From positions 1 to 64,000 of the forward strand of contig NZ_JACRSU010000001.1 of NCBI RefSeq assembly GCF_014384785.1: a stretch of DNA of 64,000 nt, in the 5' to 3' direction. Every line of letters begins with the position of its first letter. Position 1 is the stretch's first letter. The translations under genes were made by a program, and so were the position numbers. The notes beneath the pieces are model-generated. The model had not been told where the DNA came from. It did not search any database and saw nothing but the letters and a program-made list of their open reading frames with translations. This document shows positions 1 to 8,012 of the stretch, one piece after another. This DNA is from Congzhengia minquanensis. GTDB taxonomy: Bacteria; Bacillota; Clostridia; UBA1381; UBA9506.

Positions 1-1
1 G

Positions 2-97
2 GCCTCTCGTTTTAAAAATGGTTATGCGAATGTAATTTTAAATGGTGTGGAAGGCTATATTGATTCACAATTTAATTTTTATGAGGGCAAACGCTGA
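2..97 (+). CDS. 3' end of an unidentified protein (partial)
   Basis: Open from the left edge to a TGA at 95-97, giving a 31-residue C-terminal piece containing NGYANVILNG and GYIDSQF. The G-Y-I-x-S pattern recalls the last strands of a bacterial SH3-like domain, but the piece is too short to be sure. It could equally be the end of an immunity protein belonging to the Rhs toxin locus that follows. A terminator lies 12 bases downstream, so it ends its transcription unit. Confidence 0.5.
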   Translation, partial: ASRFKNGYANVILNGVEGYIDSQFNFYEGKR

Positions 98-109
98 TGT
101 ATTTAGGCC

Positions 110-138
110 AAGGGGTAGTTGTGATGACTACCCCTTTT
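110..138 (+). terminator. Rho-independent terminator
   Basis: Perfect 10-bp stem: AAGGGGTAGT at 110-119 pairs with ACTACCCCTT at 127-136, followed by a short T run. It closes the partial gene at the left edge and separates it from the Rhs fragment. Confidence 0.75.
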
Positions 139-242
139 AATTAATATTGAAAGAAAAAAACTTGTACTTTGTAAATTTATGTGATAATATAAAGATATTA
201 AAAGCACGATTAATAAATTTTGTATAAGATTACGAGTAAAAA

Positions 243-981
243 TTTGCTGATAACTTCGGCTATCGTGGCGAATACCACGACCCCGAGTCGAGTTATATCT
301 ACCTCCGCATGCGATACTTAGACCCCAAAACAGGAAGCTTCACCACAGAAGATCCTATCCGCGACGGTCTGAACTGGTTTAGCTATTGTAATGGCAATCC
401 CGTTAAGTTTACCGATCCGTGGGGAACTCTTCGCGAAGGTTATGCGGATGATAACGGCGTTTATCATACAGATCCTGATGCTGAAGAATTTGGCGAAGAT
501 TCCATTACGTGCCGTTTCCTATTCAAGTGATCCTAATTTTATTAATGGATTAGGTTATTTTGGGCAAGTTGAATCGGTTTCTGATGTTGCTCAATATCAG
601 AACACTCCTTTTCTGAACAATGAATTAGACTCTCCTTTCTATACAGATATGAAGTTCACCAATTTGGAATGGGGTGAAGAACCGACTGTTGCTGAGGAAT
701 TTGGTCTTAACAATGTAGATTGGTCTATGTATTTAGGTATGACTGGATCAATACAAATTACTGGATTTACAAAGCATGGGTTAGCACAAGTAATAGGCAT
801 AGATGGAGTGGCTAGCGTTAAAGATGCTGCTGTAATTGAAGCAGTTAAAACGCCTATCGAAGTTATATATCAAGAAGCCAATGATACGATTAAATATATA
901 GGCGAAAATGCTGTTGTAGTTCTAAATAAGGCAGGTAAGGTTGTAACCGCATGGGCAAAAAACATATTTGGAACAAGATAA
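243..981 (+). pseudogene. displaced Rhs core end plus C-terminal toxin tip, frameshifted
   Basis: From 243 the frame encodes the end of an Rhs/YD-repeat core, with GYRGEYHDPESS, LRMRYLDPKTGSF, TEDPIRDGLNWFSY and the closing DPWG. An in-frame stop lies directly before it (237-239), so there is no N-terminal shell or start. After DPWG the frame runs to a stop near 529. A shift by one base near 500-520 continues into about 150 residues ending at 981, with the late motif ENAVVVLNKAGKVVTAW. That tail resembles the C-terminal nuclease tips of polymorphic toxins, perhaps the BECR ribonuclease fold (inferred from motif shape). The immunity gene follows 10 bases later. The structure matches an orphan tip cassette left when a full-length rhs gene exchanged its 3' end. 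Confidence 0.8.
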
Positions 982-991
982 AGGATAATAT

Positions 992-1240
992 ATGATTTCG
1001 TTAAAAACTGATTCAATTAATTTATTATACGATTGTTACATAAAACAAAGATCAAATTTACTTTGGGTATTAGAATGCAAAGATTTAATTAATATTGACC
1101 ATAATTTAGGAAATCAATTGCGTGATGCCGTTGGAGATGAATTACTTATTTATGGTTTTAACGGAGATGAGCCTAATCAATATGGTATTTTACTTGAAAG
1201 TCTTATTGATGAAATTGGTAGATTGTTTATCTATAATTAA
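992..1240 (+). CDS. probable immunity protein of the upstream Rhs toxin tip
   Basis: An 82-residue acidic, soluble protein with no signal peptide or membrane segment. Its start follows AAGGATAATAT with good ribosome-site spacing. It begins 10 bases after the toxin tip ends, the usual place for the cognate cytoplasmic inhibitor. I do not recognise a named immunity family. The reading frame is intact while the toxin frame is broken, as expected if the inhibitor is kept or lost more slowly. The functional call rests on position and size. Confidence 0.6.
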   Translation: MISLKTDSINLLYDCYIKQRSNLLWVLECKDLINIDHNLGNQLRDAVGDELLIYGFNGDEPNQYGILLESLIDEIGRLFIYN

Positions 1241-1246
1241 AATTAG

Positions 1247-1360
1247 GAGTGCTACCCCGAATATTTAGAACAATCCAAAGGAAGTGTGGGGAAACCCAAT
1301 AATGCTAATTTTACATGGGAGGAGTTAATTGAACTTGGAAAAGAATTTCTCGGAAAATAA
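1247..1360 (+). pseudogene. second toxin-tip remnant (C-terminus only)
   Basis: After a TAG at 1244-1246 the frame encodes 37 residues ending in FTWEELIELGKEFLGK. There is no start codon, core or ribosome site. The charged helical ending is typical of the last residues of a polymorphic toxin. The next gene starts inside it, as an immunity gene often does. I read it as the last piece of a second displaced Rhs tip. The toxin family is unknown. Confidence 0.5.
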
Positions 1361-1809
1361 TTTTGCTATTTGTTTTCAGTTTTCACTGGGCATTCGTGGG
1401 GAATTAACAACATTTGAAAAGGAATTAAGTGCATTAAAAAATATGAAACAAATTATATACGAAAAGAAACAAAAATTTCAAAATTATTTGATCCTCTTGA
1501 TGCTGATTTTTTTTGTTATCAAAAATCATGCGAATATATGCGTGATTTAGATATCAAAGAAAAACATATCGGGGTATGTCCGAGAAATTTCCAGTGGAAT
1601 TTGATGAATTTTTAAATGATATTTTAATACACAAAACATTATTAAATAAGATAGGAAAACAAGCAGATTGTTCTATCAGGGTAGCCTTGCAGGCAGATGA
1701 ATCACAAATATATTTTGAAATTACCCCAAAACAAATGTCTTTACTTGCTGAAATAGGGTTAAGATGCGAGTTTTCAATTATATCTTTGGGGATGGTTGCT
1801 GATATTTAA
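1329..1809 (+). pseudogene. decayed immunity-type gene, two frameshifts
   Basis: A TTG at 1329 follows a strong GGGAGGAG site (1317-1324) and starts a frame containing FAICFQFSLGIRGELTTF. Near 1485 coding quality moves to another frame (FDPLDADFFCYQKSCEYMRD) and near 1580 to the third, which begins MSEKFPVEFDEF and ends EIGLRCEFSIISLG. Joined, they give about 150 residues whose end resembles DUF4279-type immunity proteins (family guess from pattern only). Three consecutive protein-like segments in three frames indicate a pseudogene rather than three small genes. Confidence 0.55.
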
Positions 1810-1849
1810 AAAACTGTTCTCAACGTGGAATAAAAACTAAATAATTTAT

Positions 1850-1877
1850 AAAGGGCAGGCTTATGTCTGCCCTTTAA
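1850..1877 (+). terminator. Rho-independent terminator
   Basis: AAAGGGCAG at 1850-1858 pairs with CTGCCCTTT at 1867-1875. It closes the plus-strand toxin/immunity remnants. The loop sequence resembles that of the terminator at 110-138. Confidence 0.7.
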
Positions 1878-1949
1878 ATCATTTTGAATTTAAATGAAAT
1901 AACCTCTTGAATTTTGTAAACTGGTAACCAGTTAGGCTGCAATGTTTTT

Positions 1950-2120
1950 TTAAGTCATATCATCTCCGAGTGCATCAATAACATTTTCTTTTTTTATCTT
2001 GCGAATGGCATAAAGCATAGTAATAAACATCACAAAAAATACGCTGAATATACTAATTCCAATGCTAGCCCACGGAAATTGAAAACCAATATCTGCTCTC
2101 CCGCTTGTCAAGCCTTTATA
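1950..2120 (-). pseudogene. C-terminal remnant of an FtsX-type ABC permease
   Basis: The minus-strand frame ending at the TAA at 1950-1952 encodes about 55 residues: a hydrophobic segment (WASIGISIFSVFFVMFITML) then YAIRKIKKENVIDAL. That ending is characteristic of the last transmembrane helix and cytoplasmic tail of FtsX/MacB-fold permeases such as BceB. Everything upstream in this gene is missing. The piece is fused by a deletion to a kinase fragment. Confidence 0.7.
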
Positions 2121-2218
2121 AGCGGTGTGCGGAGCTGGTGGGCAATGTCGGCAAGCGAATCGGCCAGGTGTTCTTTTTCATTCTTTAGCGCATCGTTTTG
2201 TTCACGAATTCGCAGGGT
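2108..2218 (-). pseudogene. histidine-kinase H-box remnant
   Basis: About 36 minus-strand residues including HLADSLADIAHQLRTPL, the phospho-acceptor H-box of a sensor kinase. The sensor region upstream and the ATPase domain downstream are both absent. The frame stops (2108-2110) where permease sequence begins in another frame. It sits between a response-regulator piece and the permease piece, the gene order of BceRS-BceAB antimicrobial-peptide detoxification modules. Confidence 0.7.
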
Positions 2219-2694
2219 CATTTTCTATTTTTTGCCGCAGACGTTTGATATAAACAGTTAAAGTGTTATCGTTCACAAATTCTCCGGCTGCGTTCCATAG
2301 TTCATCAAGCAGTCGTCCACGGGTAATAATACTTTTAGAATTGTTAACGAACACCAACAACAGGCGATATTCCAAGGCGGATAGATAAATTTCCACACCG
2401 TCTTTTTTTACAATGCCACTCGCTGTATCGACAGTAACCACACTGGCTTCATCGCCGGAGGCAGTGAGAAAAATTACGGGTATATCCTGCACTTCTTTAA
2501 TTTCGGTGCAGACCGAAAAGCCGTTTCCATCCAGCAGAGAAACGTCAATCGGCGCCAGGTCGAACAAGTTGTCCGATAGAAGGGCGAGGGCGACGCGCCG
2601 GCGCGCGGGTAACAGCAAACCCTTCCGAATGAAGCAAAAGCACAAGATTTTAAGCAATTGCCTGATCGTCTTCAACCAAAAAAATACGTTTCAT
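2202..2694 (-). pseudogene. OmpR-family response regulator remnant
   Basis: The ATG at 2694 opens KRIFLVEDDQAIA and then an in-frame TAA. A shifted frame contains VSLLDGNGFSVCTEIKEVQDIPVIFLTA from a receiver domain, then jumps to a winged-helix effector (LSALEYRLLLVFVNN, LLDELWNAAGEFVNDNTLTVYIKRLRQKIE). The late receiver and linker are deleted. The protein ends where kinase sequence begins. It was most likely the regulator of a BceRS-type system, now dead. Confidence 0.75.
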
Positions 2695-2843
2695 TTTTCA
2701 TTTCACTCTCCTTAGCACTTCGAAACAAACCACCTTTATTATAGTTCTTTTAACAGAAATACACAACCCAAAATACAACTTTTTTATGCTCAGCAAATAA
2801 ATACCTGCCAAAACGGTTACACTATTTTCTGAGGTGAATGAGC

Positions 2844-2975
2844 ATGAATGATAAAAACAAAAAATGCGGTGCGGAAAAAACCGCTACCAATAACCAGTGG
2901 ACTTCAACGGCACAGGACCGTCCGACTGACAAATCGGAACGCAGGGATGGCCCGGGCGGAGAGGATGCAGATTAA
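2844..2975 (+). CDS. small hydrophilic protein, 43 aa, unknown
   Basis: ATG at 2844 follows GAGGTGAATGAGC, a plausible ribosome site. The product is very polar, with many K, D, N, T and R residues and a GPGGEDAD ending. It has no hydrophobic segment and one cysteine. I do not recognise a family. It precedes an XRE regulator by about 100 bases. The strong ribosome site and clean frame support it, but a 43-codon frame could also arise by chance. Confidence 0.45.
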   Translation: MNDKNKKCGAEKTATNNQWTSTAQDRPTDKSERRDGPGGEDAD

Positions 2976-3001
2976 CTCTGCCCTCTTTACATATTTCTTG
3001 T

Positions 3002-3049
3002 AATGCTAACTATAGGCAAGTTTTATGTTGCCAATTTTATGTTAGCATT
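3002..3049 (+). promoter_or_regulatory. nested inverted repeats before the XRE gene
   Basis: AATGCTAAC (3002-3010) is mirrored by GTTAGCATT (3041-3049). Inside this pair, GGCAA (3015-3019) is mirrored by TTGCC (3028-3032). The structure ends 8 bases before the ribosome site AAGGAAG of the regulator gene. It could be an autoregulatory operator or a stacked hairpin in the 5' leader. Confidence 0.5.
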
Positions 3050-3071
3050 TATTTATAAGGAAGTGATGTGT

Positions 3072-3311
3072 ATGAAAGAAAAATATTATAAGATTATTGG
3101 TGAAAATATTGCGTATTACAGAAAGAAAAAACATTTAACGCAAATCGGTCTTTCTATGAACGCAAATGTGTCCAGAGCCTACATAAGTCATCTTGAGGCA
3201 AAAAACATGAATCGGGTGCCTTCTTTAGACATGCTGTTTCACCTGTGCGAAATTTTAGACATTGAGCCATATCAGTTGTTTATTGAGCCAAAGGAACAAA
3301 TAAAAAAATAG
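3072..3311 (+). CDS. XRE-family helix-turn-helix regulator
   Basis: A 79-residue protein that is essentially one HTH_3 domain: IGENIAYYRKKKHLTQIGLSM, then VSRAYISHLEAKN as the recognition region, then PSLDMLFHLCEILDIEPYQLF. Small DNA-binding repressors of this size are usually autoregulatory or control a linked gene. The start at 3072 is chosen because AAGGAAG lies 8 bases upstream; an ATG two codons earlier would sit too close. The nested repeats at 3002-3049 are an obvious candidate operator. A terminator begins at the stop codon, so it is monocistronic. Confidence 0.85.
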   Translation: MKEKYYKIIGENIAYYRKKKHLTQIGLSMNANVSRAYISHLEAKNMNRVPSLDMLFHLCEILDIEPYQLFIEPKEQIKK

Positions 3312-3332
3312 CTGTTAAAACAGCTATTTTTT
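3303..3332 (+). terminator. Rho-independent terminator
   Basis: AAATAGCTGTT pairs with a mirrored ACAGCTATTT and is followed by a T run. It overlaps the stop codon of the XRE gene and, read from the other strand, also lies just past the end of the corC-type gene. Confidence 0.75.
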
Positions 3333-3341
3333 TACATTCTG

Positions 3342-4679
3342 CTATTCTTTAGAACTTTCAGAATTTTTAAAATTTTCAACGCACACCAAGGAATGTAACA
3401 TTCTATGGTCTTTAATTTCAAGAACTTTAATGTGCAGGCCATCGCTGTCAAGTTCAAATTTGCTTCCATCTTCCGGAATAGATCCAAATTTGGAGAAAAC
3501 ATATCCCCCAAAAGTTTCAAATTCGTTATCTGGATTTAAAATCACACCAAGATTTTTTTCAACTTCTTCAATTTCGGCATTTCCTGTTATGTTCCAGGTT
3601 TTTGAATCAAGCCGCTCAATGTCCATTCTTTCCCGCGGTAAAATTTCCTCGTCAAAATCCCCCACCAGCCTTTGAATTAAATCATTCAAAGTAATAATGC
3701 CTGTCATGCCGCCATATTCGTCAATTACAACCGCAAAGTAATGGCCGCTCGCTTTCATGTTTTTAAACAGCGTATCCGCTTTCAATGTTTCAGGTACGAA
3801 ATAAGGAACCGTGACGGCCGAATTCATTACGTTTTCACGACTTTTGTTTTTCAGCCTGAAATAGTTTTTTGTGTTTAAAATGCCGATGACGTTATCAACC
3901 GTTTCGTCGCACACAGGAAACATGGAATGAGGACTTTCAAAAATCGTTTTTTCCCACTGTTCGTCTGTTTCCTCCAGCCAAAGCAAGGTTACCTCTGTGC
4001 GGTGCGTTGCAATCTCGTCGGCAGAAAGGTCGTCAAATTCAAATACGTTTTGAATAAGCTCCTTTTCTTCCACGTCAATGGCGCCTTTTTCACTTCCAGC
4101 ATCCACCATCATTCTAATTTCTTCTTCGGTAACTTCTTCATCATCACTGTTCGGATCAATTCCCAAAAGCCTTAAAATTGCATTGGTAGACAGCGTTAAA
4201 AACCAGACCAACGGCGCAAATATTTTAGAAATTGCCGAAACCAGGGTCGAGATTTTAAGAGCCAGGGCTTCCGCGTTTTTCATGGCAACCCGCTTTGGAA
4301 CCAGCTCGCCGAAAACCAACGTAAAATAAGATAAGATTAACGTAATTAAGACAACAGAAATGGTGTCCAGAGTTTTTTCTGAAACAGGCACGCCAAGGCT
4401 CATCAATCCGCTTACCAGCAAATCGGAAAAATTGTCCGCCGCAAAGGCGCTTCCTAAAAAGCCGGAAAGCGTAATTGCCACCTGAATAGTGGCCAAAAAT
4501 CTGGCCGGCTGAGAAGTGAGCCTAGCTAAGCGCATAGCCCTTTTATTCCCCGCTTCTGCAAGCTTTTGCAGTTTTGTATCATTCATGGATATAACAGCAA
4601 TTTCTGCACTGGCAAAAACAGCGTTCAGCGCAATTAATAAAACCTGCAGCAGTAATTGCCAAAGTAATGTATTACCCAA
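3342..4679 (-). CDS. CorC/HlyC-family (CNNM + CBS) membrane protein
   Basis: 445 residues. The first 190 form a CNNM/DUF21 membrane domain with helices near 5-30, 60-82, 100-125 and 140-165 and the conserved FGELVPKRVA. A CBS pair spans about 210-340 (AVVIDEYGGMTGIITLNDLI), and a CorC_HlyC domain ends the protein (about 355-430). The family includes bacterial Mg2+ or Co2+ transport proteins, such as MpfA, implicated in Mg2+ efflux. The start is a TTG at 4679 because GGAGG lies 7 bases upstream and no ATG fits. Its expression is probably controlled by the leader ORF and hairpin at 4721-4840. Substrate and direction of transport are not proven by sequence. Confidence 0.9.
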   Translation of the reverse strand: MGNTLLWQLLLQVLLIALNAVFASAEIAVISMNDTKLQKLAEAGNKRAMRLARLTSQPARFLATIQVAITLSGFLGSAFAADNFSDLLVSGLMSLGVPVSEKTLDTISVVLITLILSYFTLVFGELVPKRVAMKNAEALALKISTLVSAISKIFAPLVWFLTLSTNAILRLLGIDPNSDDEEVTEEEIRMMVDAGSEKGAIDVEEKELIQNVFEFDDLSADEIATHRTEVTLLWLEETDEQWEKTIFESPHSMFPVCDETVDNVIGILNTKNYFRLKNKSRENVMNSAVTVPYFVPETLKADTLFKNMKASGHYFAVVIDEYGGMTGIITLNDLIQRLVGDFDEEILPRERMDIERLDSKTWNITGNAEIEEVEKNLGVILNPDNEFETFGGYVFSKFGSIPEDGSKFELDSDGLHIKVLEIKDHRMLHSLVCVENFKNSESSKE

Positions 4680-4720
4680 TTTATTTCCTCCATTTTATTT
4701 TCAGTCATTATTTTTATACA

Positions 4721-4772
4721 CAAAAAGGCACAACCCTACGTCAATAGCTGCTAAAGCCGTAGGTTATGCCTT
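4721..4772 (-). terminator. attenuator-type terminator in the corC leader
   Basis: On the minus strand AAGGCATAACCTACG (4772-4758) pairs with CGTAGGGTTGTGCCTT (4740-4725), about 15 bp with one G-U pair and one bulge, then TTTTTG. It lies between the promoter and the corC start, not after a gene, so it would stop leader transcripts. Its 5' arm is the last part of the leader ORF, whose stop codon is at 4753-4751 in the loop. Confidence 0.75.
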
Positions 4773-4840
4773 ACAAACCGAATATAAAGCTTTATAAAAA
4801 AAGAATTTGCAGTTTTATCATCTTCATCGCAACTATCCAT
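4751..4840 (-). CDS. acidic leader peptide upstream of corC (29 aa)
   Basis: Preceded by AGGAGGTGAT (4860-4851), a near-perfect match to the 16S anti-Shine-Dalgarno sequence. The ATG at 4840 opens a peptide starting MDSCDEDDK, with five acidic residues in the first eight, and continuing with a hydrophobic/basic half (FFIKLYIRFVRHNLRL). An in-frame ATG at 4852 is possible but sits only 2 bases from the site. The last codons form the 5' arm of the terminator, so a ribosome that completes the peptide would block the hairpin. Acidic N-termini destabilise translating ribosomes at low Mg2+ (known for E. coli MgtL). The link to corC control is inference. Confidence 0.6.
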   Translation of the reverse strand: MDSCDEDDKTANSFFIKLYIRFVRHNLRL

Positions 4841-4876
4841 GTTATCAAACATCACCTCCTCACTTATTTTAGAAAC

Positions 4877-4905
4877 AGTATATCACAAACTGTATAAAAT
4901 GTAAA
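4877..4905 (-). promoter_or_regulatory. sigma-A promoter of the corC leader transcript
   Basis: Minus-strand TTTACA (4905-4900), 17-base spacer, TATACT (4882-4877). Predicted transcript start is near 4870, giving a leader of about 190 nt before corC. Confidence 0.7.
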
Positions 4906-4970
4906 TATTTTAATGTTAAGTATTTGTTAAAAAATTTATTTCAACCGCGTTGTTTTGTTTACTTCTTAAA

Positions 4971-6155
4971 TTAATCTCTAAAATATAAGTCTCTTGTATA
5001 TACCTTATCCAAAACATCTTCAATATCAGGGTGGTATCTGTTAGCAAGAATAACATCTGACATTTTCTTAAATTCAGCTAAATCTTGAATTACCCTTGAA
5101 TGAAAGAAAAATTCCTCATGTAATGCAGGTTCATAAACAACGACTTCTATTCCTTTTGCTTTTACTCGTTTCATAACGCCCTGAATAGATGACTGCCTAA
5201 AATTATCAGAATTTGATTTCATTGTTAACCTGTAAACGCCAACAACTTGTGGATTTTTTAAAATAATTCTATCAGCAATAAAGTCTTTTCGGGTTGTATT
5301 TGCAGCAACAATGGCTCCGATAATATTGTTTGGAACATTATCATAGTTGGCCAACAATTGTTTGGTATCTTTTGGAAGACAATATCCCCCATAGCCAAAG
5401 GATGGATTATTATAAAAATTACCAATTCGCGGGTCTAATCCTACCCCCTCAATAATTGCTTTTGTGTCAAGATTTCTCACTTCTGCATATGTATCCAGTT
5501 CATTAAAAAAGGCTACTCTGAGAGCAAGGTAGGTATTCGCAAATAACTTAACCGCTTCTGCCTCACTAAATCCCATAATTCGTGTTTCAACATGTTCTTT
5601 TAGAGAGCCATTCTTTAGAAGTTCAGCAAATGTATGCGCGGCTTTAACACAATTTTTATCATTATTATCAGTCCCCACAATAATTCTGCTGGGATATAAA
5701 TTGTCATACAATGCTTTGCCCTCCCTAAGGAACTCGGGACTAAACAAAATTTTATCTGTTTTATATTGCTTGCGGACATGCTCTGTATATCCGACAGGAA
5801 TTGTTGATTTTATTACCATGAAAGCGTTTGGATTAAATTTTAAAACAAGCTCAATTACCGCCTCAACTGCAGAGGTATCAAAGTGGTTTTGTTGAGGGTC
5901 ATAGTTTGTAGGTGCTGCAATAACTACAAAATCTGCATTTTTATACGCTTCTTCTGCATTATCAGTTGCAGTTAACGATAAACTTTTTGATGATAAATAT
6001 TCCTGAATTTCATTATCAGCAATGGGAGATTTTTTGTTGTTTATCATGTCAACCTTTTCTTTAATAATATCAATTGCGGCAACTTCATTGTGCTGGGCTA
6101 ACAAAACTGCAATAGATAATCCTACGTAACCTGTTCCAGCAACAGTTATTTTCAA
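4971..6155 (-). CDS. ugd: UDP-glucose 6-dehydrogenase family protein
   Basis: About 394 residues. It oxidises a UDP-hexose twice with NAD+ to the UDP-uronic acid, probably UDP-glucuronate. An N-terminal Rossmann fold opens [21 protein letters not shown] lies mid-protein, and the catalytic cysteine is in [14 protein letters not shown]. The C-terminal UDP-binding domain follows. The TTG at 6155 is chosen because AAGGAG lies 8 bases upstream; a GTG three codons earlier would overlap that site. It is the last gene of polysaccharide cluster 1 and is of the compact type often found at capsule cluster ends. Confidence 0.9.
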   Translation of the reverse strand: MKITVAGTGYVGLSIAVLLAQHNEVAAIDIIKEKVDMINNKKSPIADNEIQEYLSSKSLSLTATDNAEEAYKNADFVVIAAPTNYDPQQNHFDTSAVEAVIELVLKFNPNAFMVIKSTIPVGYTEHVRKQYKTDKILFSPEFLREGKALYDNLYPSRIIVGTDNNDKNCVKAAHTFAELLKNGSLKEHVETRIMGFSEAEAVKLFANTYLALRVAFFNELDTYAEVRNLDTKAIIEGVGLDPRIGNFYNNPSFGYGGYCLPKDTKQLLANYDNVPNNIIGAIVAANTTRKDFIADRIILKNPQVVGVYRLTMKSNSDNFRQSSIQGVMKRVKAKGIEVVVYEPALHEEFFFHSRVIQDLAEFKKMSDVILANRYHPDIEDVLDKVYTRDLYFRD

Positions 6156-6250
6156 TGAAAACACTCCTTAAATATTATAAAATAATTTATACCATTTAAC
6201 CAAATCTGTTAACTCGTCATAATAAAACAGCTTCTCATAGAACAAACTGA

Positions 6251-7444
6251 TTATAATCCAAAATCTTTAATTAATTTCAGTCTTTTAATTTCCTTCCGTG
6301 AAGCATGATTTTTACTAAAAAACACTTTCCATACGCCTACAGTTGCTCTCATCAAAAAGCAAAACGGATATAATAATGGATATCGATTTAAAATCGGATA
6401 CTTTTCTTTCATCGTTTTATTGCTCACTACTACATTTCTCCTCATACCCCCTGAATTTTTTGTAAAATGATAAATTCTATAAAATCCTTTTTTGTGCTTG
6501 CTAATATATTTTGTTTTACCATACTCATGATAAAGCATGCTATCATTGTTTCCAGCAGAGACTAAAAAATCCTCTGCCAAATTAAGAATAAGACTATTAT
6601 ATTCCTTTGGTACCTCATAAACAAAATCAGCTTCGTTAAAGTGAAAATATTTTATCCCAAATCCAATACAAATTAATAAAAACTTATGATAGTGTAACTT
6701 GTGTAAAATATAATTCAGTTTTTCATAATTAATTTCATTTTTATATGCTTTTAAATAAAGTAAATTATCCATAAGTTGACGTACTGTTACCAAACCGGAT
6801 ATATAATGTTTAATAAAATGGAGAAAATTAAAAATCAAACCCTCTGTAATATTTAGCGTGCTGCATTGAATATTTTCAAAATCAAATTGTATTTTTTGAT
6901 TCGAAAAACATCCCAAATCAGAAAACCAAAGTTCTGCAATGACTTTATCAAAATATTCTGTATGTAATTCAATTCGGCCATATACTTCGCTGATGCATTT
7001 TATATGGTGAGAACCGAAAGCTCGTTCTAAAATTTCAAATCCATTTTCCGCAAGAATTTTGCAGCTTTTTTTTTCATCTTGACTATCAATATATATATCA
7101 ATATCTGACGAAATTCTTGAAAACGGTTCTGCGTAAAGCTTTGCTAATGTCTGCCCCTTTAAAATGCAACATGATATTCCATTATTTTCAAGTTTTTTAA
7201 TTACTTCCGCCAATTTTACTGTTCGTAACAAATTATGATAAACTTCTAATGCTACAGCACTGTCTGAAATTTTAAGATTATCATTTTCCCATTTTTGTGC
7301 ACCAATCACAATTACCGGCCAAACCCGATTGTCCACTGCATATTTTTTTATGAGAGGAATGTCATAACTTCTATTTATATCTGGCGCAATATTTTGGGCA
7401 GCACAGGAAAATAAATAAAGCATATTTTCGAACTCATTCGTCAC
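6251..7444 (-). CDS. nucleotidyltransferase family protein (NTP_transf_5 type)
   Basis: About 397 residues. The middle carries ISCCILKGQTLAKLYAEPF followed by RISSDIDIYID, the conserved lysine-glycine and D-x-D pattern of the uncharacterised nucleotidyltransferase family PF14907. Such genes are common in capsule and lasso-peptide clusters, but their substrate is generally unknown. The GTG at 7444 is preferred because AAAGGA lies 8 bases upstream, while the ATG three codons earlier abuts that site. It sits between an acyltransferase and ugd in cluster 1, so a role in modifying the glycan or its precursor is inferred from context. Confidence 0.75.
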   Translation of the reverse strand: MTNEFENMLYLFSCAAQNIAPDINRSYDIPLIKKYAVDNRVWPVIVIGAQKWENDNLKISDSAVALEVYHNLLRTVKLAEVIKKLENNGISCCILKGQTLAKLYAEPFSRISSDIDIYIDSQDEKKSCKILAENGFEILERAFGSHHIKCISEVYGRIELHTEYFDKVIAELWFSDLGCFSNQKIQFDFENIQCSTLNITEGLIFNFLHFIKHYISGLVTVRQLMDNLLYLKAYKNEINYEKLNYILHKLHYHKFLLICIGFGIKYFHFNEADFVYEVPKEYNSLILNLAEDFLVSAGNNDSMLYHEYGKTKYISKHKKGFYRIYHFTKNSGGMRRNVVVSNKTMKEKYPILNRYPLLYPFCFLMRATVGVWKVFFSKNHASRKEIKRLKLIKDFGL

Positions 7445-7461
7445 ACGAAACATCCTTTCAA

Positions 7462-7995
7462 TTATCCATCATTTTCATTTCGATATTTTATAATTTTTGC
7501 CGGAACACCTGCAACGATAGCAAAATCAGGCACGTCTTTTGTAACAACCGCACCAGTCCCTATTATAACACCATTTCCAATAGAAATTCCCGGCAGAATC
7601 GAAACTCTGCCTCCTATCCATACGTCATTGCCAATGATGACGGTTTTTGATTCTTGATATCCCTGTTGAATCATTGGAATATCTGTTCTAGTAAAGTTAT
7701 GATTTTTTGAATAAATAACGCAATCTGGTCCCATCATAACATCAGTACCTATTATGCACTTTCCACCAATGCAACATCTTTGTCCTAAACCCGAATTATC
7801 GCCAATTTCTACTTTTCGTGAAAATGTCGCATTATTTTCCACGTTTACATTTTTTCCGCATTTTGCAATAAAGTTTCTAACACAAAAATATCGAATTTTT
7901 TTAAAATATTTTCCTAAAAATAATACCTTTGAAGAGGGGAGGTGTTTTGCAAATAAAATATATATAGCATAAAAAAACAAACTTTTTAACTTCAC
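7462..7995 (-). CDS. hexapeptide-repeat O-acyltransferase
   Basis: 177 residues with a left-handed beta-helix of hexapeptide repeats ([35 protein letters not shown]) and the C-terminal [20 protein letters not shown] of the CysE/LacA/NodL superfamily. It probably acetylates a sugar hydroxyl using acetyl-CoA. The active-site histidine is in YSKNHNF. The GTG start at 7995 follows AAGGAGTATTCTT. It lies 17 bases after the glycosyltransferase above it and is co-transcribed. It is a paralogue of the acyltransferase at 11623-12219. Confidence 0.88.
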   Translation of the reverse strand: MKLKSLFFYAIYILFAKHLPSSKVLFLGKYFKKIRYFCVRNFIAKCGKNVNVENNATFSRKVEIGDNSGLGQRCCIGGKCIIGTDVMMGPDCVIYSKNHNFTRTDIPMIQQGYQESKTVIIGNDVWIGGRVSILPGISIGNGVIIGTGAVVTKDVPDFAIVAGVPAKIIKYRNENDG

Positions 7996-8012
7996 AAGAA
8001 TACTCCTTTTTA

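Noticed and set aside
1329..1809. Three separate small genes in the second immunity region
   Set aside because: The three segments follow one another in different frames and together make one domain-sized protein. Only the first has a convincing ribosome site.
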